From Acetobacter oryzoeni (GTDB lineage Bacteria; Pseudomonadota; Alphaproteobacteria; Acetobacterales; Acetobacteraceae), in NCBI RefSeq assembly GCF_004014775.2, contig NZ_CP042808.1, positions 1,302,001-1,366,000 on the forward strand: DNA of 64,000 nt. The letters are read 5' to 3'. Numbering within the stretch: the first letter of the stretch is position 1; each line of letters begins with the position of its first letter. Under the pieces are notes generated by a model. The model saw only the letters and a list, made by a program, of their open reading frames with translations, did not search any database and had not been told where the DNA came from. Below are positions 1-8,195 of this stretch, one piece after another. The position numbers and the translations under genes are program-made.

Positions 1-434
1 CTGGCCCGTTACAGAAACAGATTAATGATCCTGCATGGCAGGCACAGCACAAAGCCGGCAAACAGGCTGATTTTGCCCGCTCATCTTTAGAGATGAACCT
101 GCAAAACCTGAAAACACTGCATGATGCTGGTGTAAAAATCGGTTTTGGCACAGATAGCGGCGCCACCCCTTTGCGCGTGCCCGGTGTGGCAGAACATCGG
201 GAACTCGCCCTTACCGTGCAGGCAGGGCTAACACCTTTGCAGACTATTCATGTCGCCACCCAGAACGCAGCAGATTTGCTGAATCTTTCTGATAGGGGCG
301 TATTGGCACCGGGTAAACGGGCAGATGTATTGGTGGTTACCGGTAACCCTGCCGCCAATATAGCAAATGCCGACAAGATTATTGAAACATGGGAAAACGG
401 CGTAGCCATTTCTCCCCCTGTGCTGCAAAAATAA
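1..434 (+). CDS. Imidazolonepropionase-like amidohydrolase, C-terminal part
   Basis: The gene is cut by the window edge; the open frame runs from base 3 to the TAA at 432-434, giving about 143 C-terminal residues. The segment FGTDSGATPLRVPG carries the late metal-site Asp typical of amidohydrolase-superfamily TIM barrels. The end, GVLAPGKRADVLVVTGNP, is the usual C-terminal signature of imidazolonepropionase-like and prolidase-like amidohydrolases (return to the small beta domain). The N-terminal HxH motif and any signal peptide lie outside the window, so the substrate cannot be told. The next plus-strand gene begins after a riboswitch, so this one is probably the last gene of its own unit. 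Confidence 0.8.
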   Translation, partial: GPLQKQINDPAWQAQHKAGKQADFARSSLEMNLQNLKTLHDAGVKIGFGTDSGATPLRVPGVAEHRELALTVQAGLTPLQTIHVATQNAADLLNLSDRGVLAPGKRADVLVVTGNPAANIANADKIIETWENGVAISPPVLQK

Positions 435-511
435 AAAGCAGAGTTACCCCGGCCTTACCAGATTCACCTTGAATATGGCGTGCATAAAGGGCCCTGCCCT
501 GATACGTTAGG

Positions 512-612
512 CCTTACCGAGGGGTGCCCCGACATGGGGCTGAGAGATTGCAGAGCCAACAGGCAGCGCAATGACCCTTTGAACCTGATCCGGGTTATGC
601 CGGCGAAGGGAC
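512..612 (+). promoter_or_regulatory. TPP riboswitch (THI box)
   Basis: The conserved blocks of a thiamine pyrophosphate aptamer are present in order: GGGGTGCC at 521-528, GGCTGAGAG at 538-546, then ACCCTTTGAACCTGATCCGG near 574-593 and GCCGGCGAAGGGA near 599-611. The last two match the canonical helix that binds the pyrophosphate. The aptamer ends about 80 nt before thiD, a normal distance for an expression platform. Inferred role: repression of thiD when TPP is abundant. I did not find a clear intrinsic terminator between aptamer and gene, so control of translation start is more likely. Confidence 0.95.
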
Positions 613-690
613 AGGTTTGGCCACCCTATCCTTTTTGCTGGAATTGCGCGGCAGGGAGCCATGTTCTTGCGGAAAGGGAATTGCCTGACC

Positions 691-1491
691 ATGATCGCCA
701 ATGTTTTGAGTATTGCCGGCACCGATCCCACAGGTGGCGCAGGCATTCATGCAGATATTAAAGCATTTTCGGCCATGGGGGCTTATGGCATGGCGGCCAT
801 TACGGCTGTGGTGGCCCAGAACACCCAAGGCGTACGGTCCTTTGTGGCGCTAGACCCACAATTTGTGGGTGAGCAAATTGATAGCGTGTTTGATGACGTG
901 CGGGTGGATGCCGTTAAAATTGGAATGGTGCCCAATATCGGCATTGCCGAGGTTATTGCAGAACGGCTGCATCATCATGGTGCAAAAAATATTGTGCTTG
1001 ACCCGGTTATGGTAGCCAAAAGTGGAGATCACCTTCTGGAAAGCAGTGCAGTCAGCACTATCAGAGACCAGCTGGTGCCACTTGCAACGCTTATTACCCC
1101 CAACCTGCCAGAAGCAGGCGTTTTGCTGGATGCCGACCCTATGTGGACGCTGGATGAAATGCGCTTACGGGTAAAAGAGTTGGCCAAGCTGGGTTCAGAA
1201 TGGGTTTTGCTGAAAGGTGGCCATCTTGAAGGATCAACCGAGAGTGTTGATCTGCTGTATGGCCCCGATGAAATTATGGAGTTTGCAGCGCCCCGTATCC
1301 ACACACGTAATGACCACGGTACTGGCTGCACACTCTCTGCTGCAATAGCGGCGTTACTACCTTCCAAATCGGTGGAAGAGAGCGTGCGTGAGGCAAAAGC
1401 GTATCTACATGGCGCTCTTGCGGCGAGTGATACGCTTGATGTCGGGCATGGCCACGGCCCGCTGCACCATTTCCATCACCTTTGGAAATAA
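691..1491 (+). CDS. thiD: Hydroxymethylpyrimidine/phosphomethylpyrimidine kinase
   Basis: ThiD phosphorylates HMP and then HMP-phosphate to make HMP-PP for thiamine synthesis in the cytoplasm. The N-terminus MIANVLSIAGTDPTGGAGIH is the ribokinase-type substrate loop of ThiD, followed by VVAQNTQGV and KIGMV. The C-terminal anion-hole motif NDHGTGCTLSAAIAA with the catalytic Asp/Gly-Thr-Gly-Cys is intact. Starting at ATG 691 gives 266 residues, the usual ThiD length, and GGAAAGGGAA lies about 10 nt upstream. An ATG at 661 in frame would add ten residues before the conserved start and has a badly spaced ribosome site. The TPP riboswitch just upstream supports the thiamine role and explains regulation. 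No other thi gene adjoins it in the window. Confidence 0.96.
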   Translation: MIANVLSIAGTDPTGGAGIHADIKAFSAMGAYGMAAITAVVAQNTQGVRSFVALDPQFVGEQIDSVFDDVRVDAVKIGMVPNIGIAEVIAERLHHHGAKNIVLDPVMVAKSGDHLLESSAVSTIRDQLVPLATLITPNLPEAGVLLDADPMWTLDEMRLRVKELAKLGSEWVLLKGGHLEGSTESVDLLYGPDEIMEFAAPRIHTRNDHGTGCTLSAAIAALLPSKSVEESVREAKAYLHGALAASDTLDVGHGHGPLHHFHHLWK

Positions 1492-1499
1492 TGTGCGGT

Positions 1500-1532
1500 T
1501 TTATCGGCATCACATAGAATGATGCCGATAAA
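1500..1532. terminator. Hairpin between convergent genes, probable bidirectional terminator
   Basis: A perfect 13-bp stem (TTTATCGGCATCA at 1500-1512 with its complement at 1520-1532) closes a 7-nt loop. It lies between the end of thiD and the end of the convergent small gene at 1543. Neither strand has a clear T-run after the stem, so it may stall or protect ends rather than act as a classic intrinsic terminator. Confidence 0.6.
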
Positions 1533-1542
1533 CAGGGGTATA

Positions 1543-1845
1543 TCAGAGTTCAATATCTACTTCACGAATGCCAGCGCGCTGTGCGGCATCCGGGTGGCCT
1601 TGGTGGAACGGCTCATCTGCAAGCAGTTTCACGTCGCTCAGTTCAGATACGGCAAGGCAATCCCACTGCCCCTGAGCAGGCACGCGCTTTTCATGTGCAT
1701 CCACACCACGATACATCAGCACTTTTTCTACGCCATCTCCTTTGCCCAGAGCGTGGGGTGAACCAACCTGCGGCTTGTCATGAAGCGTAAAAGAAACGGC
1801 TTTTTTCTGTTCAATAGCGGTACGTAAAATGCTGTAAGCTGACAT
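1543..1845 (-). CDS. Small conserved-looking protein, WYL-like core, function unknown
   Basis: This encodes 100 residues, soluble, with no signal peptide or membrane segment. A strong ribosome site, AAAGAGGA, sits 7-8 nt before the ATG, which supports a real gene. The pattern LRTAIEQKKAVSFTLHDKPQ, then GSPHALG and VLMYRG, loosely resembles the small beta fold of WYL domains (residues that recognise a ligand or nucleic acid). There is no DNA-binding part, so it is not a WYL regulator of the usual kind. It is convergent with thiD and divergent from the DUF2946-like gene. I do not assign a function; the WYL likeness is a by-eye impression. Confidence 0.7.
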   Translation of the reverse strand: MSAYSILRTAIEQKKAVSFTLHDKPQVGSPHALGKGDGVEKVLMYRGVDAHEKRVPAQGQWDCLAVSELSDVKLLADEPFHQGHPDAAQRAGIREVDIEL

Positions 1846-2075
1846 GGTTTGTTTCCTCTTTGCAGGAATAACAGTCTAACCCGCATGCGGCTTAAAAAAG
1901 CTGTAAGCTGACAAAAGCTTCGTGCAGGTCTTTTACAGGGTTACGCCCCTGCACCCACAAAAGCGAGAGAACTGATATAGGAGCAGCTATACCTGCCCCT
2001 ACCACAGAACAGCCTTGCTGATCTGTGGCATGTGCCATTTTACAGCCCACATTGTGCAATGCCACTTACTCTTTC

Positions 2076-2105
2076 TTGACAAAAGGCAAATAATCTTCCT
2101 TTAAC
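2076..2105 (+). promoter_or_regulatory. Candidate promoter for the DUF2946/TonB receptor unit
   Basis: TTGACA at 2076-2081 is a perfect -35 hexamer; TTTAAC at 2100-2105 is a weak -10 (4 of 6) after an 18-nt spacer. A ribosome site GGAGAGGA follows at 2119-2126. I see no convincing Fur box, so iron control is not shown by the sequence. Confidence 0.35.
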
Positions 2106-2129
2106 AAGAGCACAATTTGGAGAGGATTT

Positions 2130-2600
2130 TTGTCTAGATCAGCCACCATGCACGCAAAAATGCGCCTGTTTGCCAGCCGATGGCTGGTGGCCATTTGCGT
2201 GATGGTGGGGCTTGTTGGGCAGCTTTTCCTCCAAAGCCATGCGCAGCTGGGGGAAATGCCCCGCGCTACGCTTGAACGCCTTACCGGCCTTCATATTGGC
2301 CCAGCACTTAAAAGCCCGGCATGCCCTGATATGGATGATGCCATGGTTATGCCTGACGATGATGAAGGGCATGATCCCGCACACCATTCGCATGATGATA
2401 ACAACGGGTTCTGCCCTCTCTGCCCGCTGCTGCAACTGCCTGATATCGCCTTTATCGGGGTTTTTATTGCCTTAAGCATTATGCTGCTGGCAAAGCGGCA
2501 GATCTATCATGATCGTGCCCCACGGGCTCCACCTGCTGGTGTTTTTACGGGCCTTCCCCATACACGTGGGCCGCCTCTTTCCCTGTCATGTCTTTACTGA
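2130..2600 (+). CDS. DUF2946-like small membrane protein
   Basis: This is a 156-residue protein. An N-terminal hydrophobic segment (about residues 13-32) is followed by an acidic, His-rich stretch, MPDDDEGHDPAHHSHDDN, then FCPLCPLL and a second hydrophobic segment with IAFIGVFIALSIMLL. The His/Asp stretch plus CPLC is the hallmark of DUF2946-type proteins, which often stand next to TonB receptors and metal genes; a metal-binding role is inferred, not proven. The start is probably TTG at 2130, with GGAGAGGA closely upstream; ATG at 2148 is the alternative but lies far from that site. It is the first gene of a likely unit with the TonB receptor and ABC transporter that follow. Confidence 0.75.
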   Translation: MSRSATMHAKMRLFASRWLVAICVMVGLVGQLFLQSHAQLGEMPRATLERLTGLHIGPALKSPACPDMDDAMVMPDDDEGHDPAHHSHDDNNGFCPLCPLLQLPDIAFIGVFIALSIMLLAKRQIYHDRAPRAPPAGVFTGLPHTRGPPLSLSCLY

Positions 2601-2604
2601 CAGG
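2582..2604 (+). terminator. Hairpin overlapping the end of the DUF2946-like gene
   Basis: CCTGTCA at 2582-2588 pairs with TGACAGG at 2598-2604, covering the stop codon. Five T residues follow at 2611-2615, six bases after the stem. It could be a weak terminator or attenuator ahead of the TonB receptor gene. Confidence 0.4.
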
Positions 2605-2649
2605 AACACGTTTTTGCGGCTGCTATCTGTAATATAATAGCATCTGTCA

Positions 2650-2685
2650 TTCCCGCCTTATGCGGGAACCAGCCATAAGGGCTGG
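2650..2685 (+). repeat. Two abutting perfect hairpins in the TonB receptor leader
   Basis: TTCCCGC-cttat-GCGGGAA (2650-2668) is followed with no gap by CCAGCC-ataag-GGCTGG (2669-2685). They lie 55 nt before the preferred start of the receptor. They may be a leader structure or a copy of a dispersed palindromic repeat. No B12-box sequence is present, so this is not a cobalamin riboswitch. Confidence 0.55.
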
Positions 2686-2740
2686 ATACATCAACCTGCC
2701 CTGTCAGCCTTTATGTATGACGCTGTCAGGACAGATAGGT

Positions 2741-4987
2741 ATGTCTCGTATTTTTCGAACACTCCCATGTTTTGGGGTTATGGTAGGCGGTCTTACGCTT
2801 ATCTGTGCGCCAGCATTGGCTGCTTCACCCCCCGTCTACTGCACGCCAACCTCAACCAGTGGGCCTAAAAAATGCAGCGCTTCAGGGCCTTCATGCGGGT
2901 GTTCATCTTCGGCAAATCACGCATCTGCTGAAACAACTCATCAGAATATTACTGTATATGGATCTGGCTCCCGACATTCCTACACTGTGCCAACAATAGA
3001 AGCGTGGGGGAAAACGCCGGTTGCACTGAAGGATATTCCCCAGTCTGTATCTGTCATTACACAGCAGCGTATGGAAGATTCCAACATGCTGACAATGACG
3101 GATGCCATGCGCCAGATTAACGGTATTCGGGTTATGCCGGCCTCTACGGCCAATTCGAATTTCTACTCACGTGGGTACCAACTCACCACTTCTGTGGATG
3201 GCACGCCAAACGCTTCAGGAACGTTGAATAACGCCAGTTTTGATCTTTCCATGTATGATCGTATCGAGGTGCTGCGTGGGTCTTCGGGCCTGTTACAGGG
3301 GGCTGGTGGCGCGGGTGGCGTTGTAAATGAGGTCACCAAAAAACCGGGGCAGGATTTTGCGCTAAGCGGTGCCGCCAGCGTTGGAAGCTTTAACAACTAC
3401 CGCGCTGATGTGGATATGACGGTAGCGCTCAACAAATCCAAAACTCTTCGCTTTCGCACGGCTGATCTGTTTGAAGATAATGATTACTTTTACAAATATG
3501 CCCATACCCGCAAATGGCAGGCCTATGGGGTGCTGGAGTGGGATATAACCCCGCGCACCACCTTTATGGTTTCTCACGCAGCGCAACAGCAGGATAATCA
3601 GGCCCCCTACTACGGATTGCCGCTTACAACGGCCAATACGCTGTGGTCTGGCAGCCGCTCGGCAAACCCTAGCCAGAGCTGGGGATATTCCAATTACATG
3701 ACTCAACAGACCATTGCCTCACTCAACCAGAAACTCTGGGGAGATTGGTCAGCAACAGCACGTGGCACATTTTACGATCAAAGCTACAACACGCTTTATA
3801 ACGAACCCTGGAACCAGATAGACCCCAGCACAGGGACCTTACAGTATCGGGACCAAGGCATTGCTGCCTTTAAGGGTACGAATTCATCACGCTCTGCGGA
3901 TATTTATGCCCAGGGCAGTTTCCATTTTTTAAACCGCACGCATCATGCGCTTTTCGGGTTTAACTATAATTCGTACGAACAGGTTACGCAGTATGCCAAC
4001 AACACCTGTAACGCCATCTATAATGATGTGAGCATAAACAACACGGATGTTGTTAAAAAACCCGCAGCGAGCTGTTTTAACTATGCCACAAACACCAATG
4101 GTTGGGGCACGGATGATTACGCCTATCAATGGGGGTTTTATGGCCAGCTCCGGTTTGAACTCACCAAAAAGCTCTCTCTTATTCTGGGCGGACGCGCCTC
4201 ACGCTATTACGAGAAACTGCGCGATATTGCCCCCGCACCAGCAACACAATGGCAGACAACATCCAACATACATGGAGAGCTTACGCCTTATCTGGGAGCA
4301 GTTTACCAGATTACGCCCCATATCTCTTGGTATGCCAGCTACTCCAGTATTTTCACCCCTTCTGTGGGCAAGGAAACGTATCACGGTGGCGGGCTAACGC
4401 CTCAGCGTGGTAACCAGATTGAAACCGGGTTTAAGGCGGAATATTTTCATGGCCGGTTAAATGTTTCTTCTGCTCTGTTCCGGATGGAGAGTGTAAACCA
4501 GCCGGTGCAAGACCCTCTGCATGCACAGTTTTACGTCACCACTGGGCCTATTCGCCGCCAGGGGTGGGAAATGCAGATAGATGGGCAAGTTCTGCCTAAT
4601 CTGGATGTTTCCATTGGCTATACGTATCTGGATACCAAAGTTTCCAATTCCCGCGTAAGCGATTTTGGCGGCGTTTACTCTCCCCACCACATGTTCAAAT
4701 CCTGGGTGCATTACACCGTGCCAGATGGACGGTTGAAAGACCTGAACATAGGGGTTGGAATAGATGCCAACAGCAATCTGCGCGGGAGTTACGCTACCAC
4801 CGTGCAAGGTGGATACATGACGATGGATGGCATGATTGGTTACAAGATCAACCGTAATCTGCGTCTGCAACTGAATGCCTATAATCTGACCAACCGCCAT
4901 TATTACGAACGCGCCAGTGGTATATGGCAGTTCAACTTTCCTGCAGCCCCTCGCAATTTCATGGCAACGCTTCGTGCTACGTACTGA
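2741..4987 (+). CDS. TonB-dependent siderophore-type receptor with Cys-rich N-terminus
   Basis: This is a 748-residue outer membrane receptor in the FhuE/FpvA style. The signal peptide is about residues 1-28 (ending CAPALAAS). Next comes an unusual segment with Cys at about 34, 45, 52 and 54, including CGC, before the TonB-box region. The plug has KDIPQSVSVITQQRMED, the RIEVLRGSSGLLQG signature and GGVVNEVTKKP. The rest is a 22-strand-type barrel ending in NFMATLRATY with an aromatic last residue. ATG 2741 is chosen because it starts the signal peptide directly and has an AGGACAGATAGG-like site; 2660 would add an unlikely extension. The next gene overlaps its end and encodes an ABC exporter, so receptor and transporter are probably coupled. 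The ligand is unknown; siderophore, metallophore or copper chelate are all possible. Confidence 0.93.
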   Translation: MSRIFRTLPCFGVMVGGLTLICAPALAASPPVYCTPTSTSGPKKCSASGPSCGCSSSANHASAETTHQNITVYGSGSRHSYTVPTIEAWGKTPVALKDIPQSVSVITQQRMEDSNMLTMTDAMRQINGIRVMPASTANSNFYSRGYQLTTSVDGTPNASGTLNNASFDLSMYDRIEVLRGSSGLLQGAGGAGGVVNEVTKKPGQDFALSGAASVGSFNNYRADVDMTVALNKSKTLRFRTADLFEDNDYFYKYAHTRKWQAYGVLEWDITPRTTFMVSHAAQQQDNQAPYYGLPLTTANTLWSGSRSANPSQSWGYSNYMTQQTIASLNQKLWGDWSATARGTFYDQSYNTLYNEPWNQIDPSTGTLQYRDQGIAAFKGTNSSRSADIYAQGSFHFLNRTHHALFGFNYNSYEQVTQYANNTCNAIYNDVSINNTDVVKKPAASCFNYATNTNGWGTDDYAYQWGFYGQLRFELTKKLSLILGGRASRYYEKLRDIAPAPATQWQTTSNIHGELTPYLGAVYQITPHISWYASYSSIFTPSVGKETYHGGGLTPQRGNQIETGFKAEYFHGRLNVSSALFRMESVNQPVQDPLHAQFYVTTGPIRRQGWEMQIDGQVLPNLDVSIGYTYLDTKVSNSRVSDFGGVYSPHHMFKSWVHYTVPDGRLKDLNIGVGIDANSNLRGSYATTVQGGYMTMDGMIGYKINRNLRLQLNAYNLTNRHYYERASGIWQFNFPAAPRNFMATLRATY

Positions 4988-6677
4988 TCCCCCCTCTTCT
5001 TCTCACTCTTTTTCGGACTGGAAAATTCTGCTTCCTTTCTGGGTGTCCGCAGAAAAATGGAAAGCATGGGGGCTGCTAGGGCTTATTATTGGGCTTTCGC
5101 TGCTTTATGTGCGCACTGCCGTATGGTTTGGCATTTGGGACCAAAAGTTTTTTGATGCCTTTTTTGCCTTCCATGTGCGCAAAGCCCTAGGCATGTTGCC
5201 GGTTTATATTGCGGCTTGCGCTCTTTCAGCCGGCATTTATGTGCTGCAAACCTATCTGACACAGATCCTTTCCATGCGCTGGCGCTTATGGAACACAAAG
5301 GTTTATCTGCAACACTACCTGAAAGACACGACCTATTACCGTTTGGAGCATGATGCCGCGCAGGCAGATAACCCAGACCAGCGTATTGCAGATGACCTTG
5401 CACAAATGACAACCCTTGTTCTTAAACTGGGGTTGGATGCTATTCAGGCTGTGATGACGTTGCTGTCATTCTCCATTGTTTTATGGGAAATCGGCGGAGC
5501 GTTATCGGTGCCACTTTGGGGGCATATCTATCATATTCCCGGCTATCTGTTTTTTGGAACAGTTCTTGTTTCTGTATTGGTTTCCTTTGTTATAGAAAAA
5601 GTGGGTGGCCCCTTAGTAAACGCTGATTATCAGCAACAGCATTACGATGCCGATTTACGCGCAAGCCTGCTTGATTTGCGGCGCAACTCTGAACAGGTTG
5701 CTTTTTATAAAGGGGAAGATGCTGAGCATCTGCGCTTTTCCACTCACCTAGCCCACATTGCCAAAAATTGGCGCAAGGTTGTGCATTACACCTGGCGTGC
5801 CAACTTTGTGGGAACGTTTTATAATCAAACCGCTTCCATTATTTTATGGGTTTTGCTGGTGCCCAAAATTATGGCGCATGCACTTACGTTTGGCACTTAT
5901 GCGCGTATCAATGCGGCTTTCATGCAGGTTCGAAGAAGTTTGCAATGGTTTATTGATAACTACACAGATCTAGCCAATCTGCGCTCCACATTGCAGCGTC
6001 TGGCTGAATTTGAACGCATCATACAGCAAAAGCCGAGACAAGGTATTGTTTGCAAACCTACAAACCAAAATACAGTTTCAACCCATAATCTGGTTCTTAA
6101 CCTGCCTTCCGGGCAGAGATTTCTGGACTTTGGCAGCCTGACATTTCAAGCCGGTGAGCGATGGGCCATTTACGGGGCATCCGGCAGCGGAAAGAGCACA
6201 TTTTTACGCTGCTTAGCCGGGTTATGGCCTTATGGCAGTGGAGAAGTGTGCCTTAACAGCGCGAAAGCCATGTTTGTTCCGCAACAAAGCTACGTGCCAT
6301 CGGGGCCTTTGCGGCAAGCCCTTTCCTACCCGTTATTGCCAGAGAAGCATGATTTGCACGCGTATGAAGCAGCCCTGCATGCCGCAAATCTGGGTGGTTA
6401 TGTGTCTCGTCTGGATGAAGAGCAAGTATGGGGGAATATCCTGTCTGGTGGAGAGCAGCAGCGTCTGGCCTTGGCACGGGTTTTTCTATTTCAACCCTCC
6501 ATTCTGTTTCTGGACGAAGCCACCTCTGCACTGGATGAAACCAATGAGCACGGCCTTTATGAGGCGCTGCTAACACTCTTGCCCAATTGTACAATTATCA
6601 GCGTGACACACCGCAAAGCGCTGCAAGATTATCATCAGAAACAAATTGTTTTACAAAATGGAAAGGCGTTCTTTTAA
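4974..6677 (+). CDS. SbmA/BacA (YddA)-type ABC transporter, fused permease and ATPase
   Basis: About 567 residues. The N-terminal half has several membrane helices of the SbmA/BacA-like transmembrane domain (LLPFWVSAEKWKAWGLLGLI, then FFDAFFAFHVRKA). The C-terminal half is an ABC ATPase with Walker A GASGSGKST, signature LSGGEQQRLALAR and Walker B ILFLDEATSALDE. The family includes E. coli YddA and mycobacterial Rv1819c, which handles cobalamin and other hydrophilic molecules. The start is uncertain: GTG 4974 overlaps the receptor gene by 14 nt and fits translational coupling; GTG 4917 would overlap by 71 nt. Sharing a unit with a siderophore-type receptor suggests moving the receptor's ligand across the inner membrane or recycling it. 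That is inference. Confidence 0.9.
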   Translation: MLRTDPPSSSHSFSDWKILLPFWVSAEKWKAWGLLGLIIGLSLLYVRTAVWFGIWDQKFFDAFFAFHVRKALGMLPVYIAACALSAGIYVLQTYLTQILSMRWRLWNTKVYLQHYLKDTTYYRLEHDAAQADNPDQRIADDLAQMTTLVLKLGLDAIQAVMTLLSFSIVLWEIGGALSVPLWGHIYHIPGYLFFGTVLVSVLVSFVIEKVGGPLVNADYQQQHYDADLRASLLDLRRNSEQVAFYKGEDAEHLRFSTHLAHIAKNWRKVVHYTWRANFVGTFYNQTASIILWVLLVPKIMAHALTFGTYARINAAFMQVRRSLQWFIDNYTDLANLRSTLQRLAEFERIIQQKPRQGIVCKPTNQNTVSTHNLVLNLPSGQRFLDFGSLTFQAGERWAIYGASGSGKSTFLRCLAGLWPYGSGEVCLNSAKAMFVPQQSYVPSGPLRQALSYPLLPEKHDLHAYEAALHAANLGGYVSRLDEEQVWGNILSGGEQQRLALARVFLFQPSILFLDEATSALDETNEHGLYEALLTLLPNCTIISVTHRKALQDYHQKQIVLQNGKAFF

Positions 6678-6706
6678 TTCTTAGCAAACTAGAGGAGAAA
6701 CCGCTT

Positions 6707-7462
6707 ATGCCCATTCGCATCGGCGTTGCTGGCTGGTCGGTTCCTGCCCAACTCGCTGCAGAATTTCCTGCAACTGGTACGCATCTTGAACGCTACGGCA
6801 CGCGTTTTTCTGCTGTGGAGATTAACAGCAGTTTCTATCGCCCTCATCAGCACAAAACTTATGTGCGCTGGGCGGCGAGCGTATCCTCTGATTTCCGTTT
6901 TTCCGTTAAACTTCCCAAGACAATTACGCATGAGCAGCGCTTTATAGGGTGCCAGGACCTTGTTGCGCGCTTTGCTGAGGAAACCAGCGGTTTAGGCAAT
7001 AAGCGTGGCCCTATTCTGGTGCAACTGCCCCCCAGTTTTGCTTATCCCGGAGATATTGCTGAACAGTTTCTTCATGATCTGAAAGTTATCATCAACGGCC
7101 CGGTTGTACTGGAACCTAGGCATGTAAGCTGGTTTCAGCCAGAAGTTGATCTAATGCTGAAAAGGCAGCATGTCTCACGGGTTGCGGCGGATCCGGCTCG
7201 ATTTGCTTCTGCTGCACAACCCGGAGGATGGAATGGTCTTGCCTATTTTCGGCTACATGGCTCTCCGCGCATTTATGAATCACCGTATAGCGCAGAAGCT
7301 GTGCAGGCACATGCAAACAGTGTTGCCGCATTAAGCGCATGTGGTACGGATGTTTGGACAATTTATGATAACACTACCTTTGGTGCCGCCACACAGAATG
7401 CACTTGAACTGATAGAGGCATTGCGGGCGTTAAAGCATTCACCCAGCATGATCACGGATTAA
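6707..7462 (+). CDS. DUF72 family protein
   Basis: A 251-residue cytoplasmic protein of the DUF72 (YecE-like) TIM-barrel family. Diagnostic pieces are IRIGVAGWSVP at the start, FSAVEINSSFYRPH, FRFSVKLPKTITH, GPILVQLPPSFAY, LEPRHVSWF and the late ARLH-like YFRLHGSPRIY. The biochemical role of the family is not settled. ATG 6707 has AGAGGAG about 9 nt upstream. It follows the ABC gene by 29 nt and precedes the SRAP gene by 20 nt, so the three are probably cotranscribed. Adjacency to a DNA-crosslink repair gene is the only functional hint. Confidence 0.93.
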   Translation: MPIRIGVAGWSVPAQLAAEFPATGTHLERYGTRFSAVEINSSFYRPHQHKTYVRWAASVSSDFRFSVKLPKTITHEQRFIGCQDLVARFAEETSGLGNKRGPILVQLPPSFAYPGDIAEQFLHDLKVIINGPVVLEPRHVSWFQPEVDLMLKRQHVSRVAADPARFASAAQPGGWNGLAYFRLHGSPRIYESPYSAEAVQAHANSVAALSACGTDVWTIYDNTTFGAATQNALELIEALRALKHSPSMITD

Positions 7463-7482
7463 CGTGCCTTTGGAGCCAGCTG

Positions 7483-8130
7483 ATGTGTAATCTCTATTCC
7501 ATGACATCCAACCCACAGGCCATTCGCAAGGCAGCAAAGGTGGTGGCAGACCACACGGGCAATCTTCAACCGTTGCCAGATATCTACCCCAACACCATGG
7601 CGCCCATTGTGCGCAATACAGCACAAGGCCGGGAATTGATGATGGCGCGCTGGGGCATGCCCACCCCACCAAACTATCTTAAGGGACACAAGGTTGACCG
7701 GGGTGTTACCAATATCCGCCACCCATCTTCCATGTGGTGGAAACGTTGGGAGCATGTGGGGCATCGCTGCCTTGTGCCGCTAACGGCTTTTTCAGAACCC
7801 ACGCGCCTGCCAGATGGTAAGTCACAACCCGTATGGTTTGCCCGTAGCGATGATGAACCTCTGGCATTTTTTGCCGGGATCTGGTGCCAATGGACATCTG
7901 TGCGCAAACTGGCAGACGGGGAAACAACGGATGATCTCTTTGGATTTCTGACCACAGAAGCCAACCGGGAGGTTGGAGCCATTCACCCAAAAGCCATGCC
8001 GGTTATTCTCACGCAGCCGGAAGAGCTGGATATCTGGATGAATGCGCCAGCGGAAGAGGCTCTTCAGCTCCAAAGCCCCCTACCAGATGGTACGTTGAAA
8101 GTGATTGCCCCAGCTAACGCCCAGAACTAA
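7483..8130 (+). CDS. SOS response-associated peptidase family (SRAP, YedK/HMCES-like)
   Basis: A 215-residue SRAP protein. The family covalently traps abasic sites in single-stranded DNA through the N-terminal Cys left after removal of Met. MCNLY gives Cys2, VTNIRHP supplies the conserved Asn region, RCLVPLTAFSEPT the acidic residue and AIHPKAMPVIL the active-site His. All key positions are therefore present, though FSEP and HPKAMP differ slightly from the commonest FYEW and HxRMP wording. The ribosome site TTGGAG is 8 nt before ATG 7483. Its neighbours are DUF72 upstream and a YegD-like chaperone downstream. Confidence 0.93.
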   Translation: MCNLYSMTSNPQAIRKAAKVVADHTGNLQPLPDIYPNTMAPIVRNTAQGRELMMARWGMPTPPNYLKGHKVDRGVTNIRHPSSMWWKRWEHVGHRCLVPLTAFSEPTRLPDGKSQPVWFARSDDEPLAFFAGIWCQWTSVRKLADGETTDDLFGFLTTEANREVGAIHPKAMPVILTQPEELDIWMNAPAEEALQLQSPLPDGTLKVIAPANAQN

Positions 8131-8195
8131 TCGCGCCTGTTATTGAGGAAAATGCAGATATCTGGTGCGGTAGAGCATCATGAGGCATGGACAGC

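Noticed and set aside
2600-2740. Cobalamin riboswitch upstream of the TonB receptor
   Set aside because: No B12-box wording is present; the stems there are simple hairpins.
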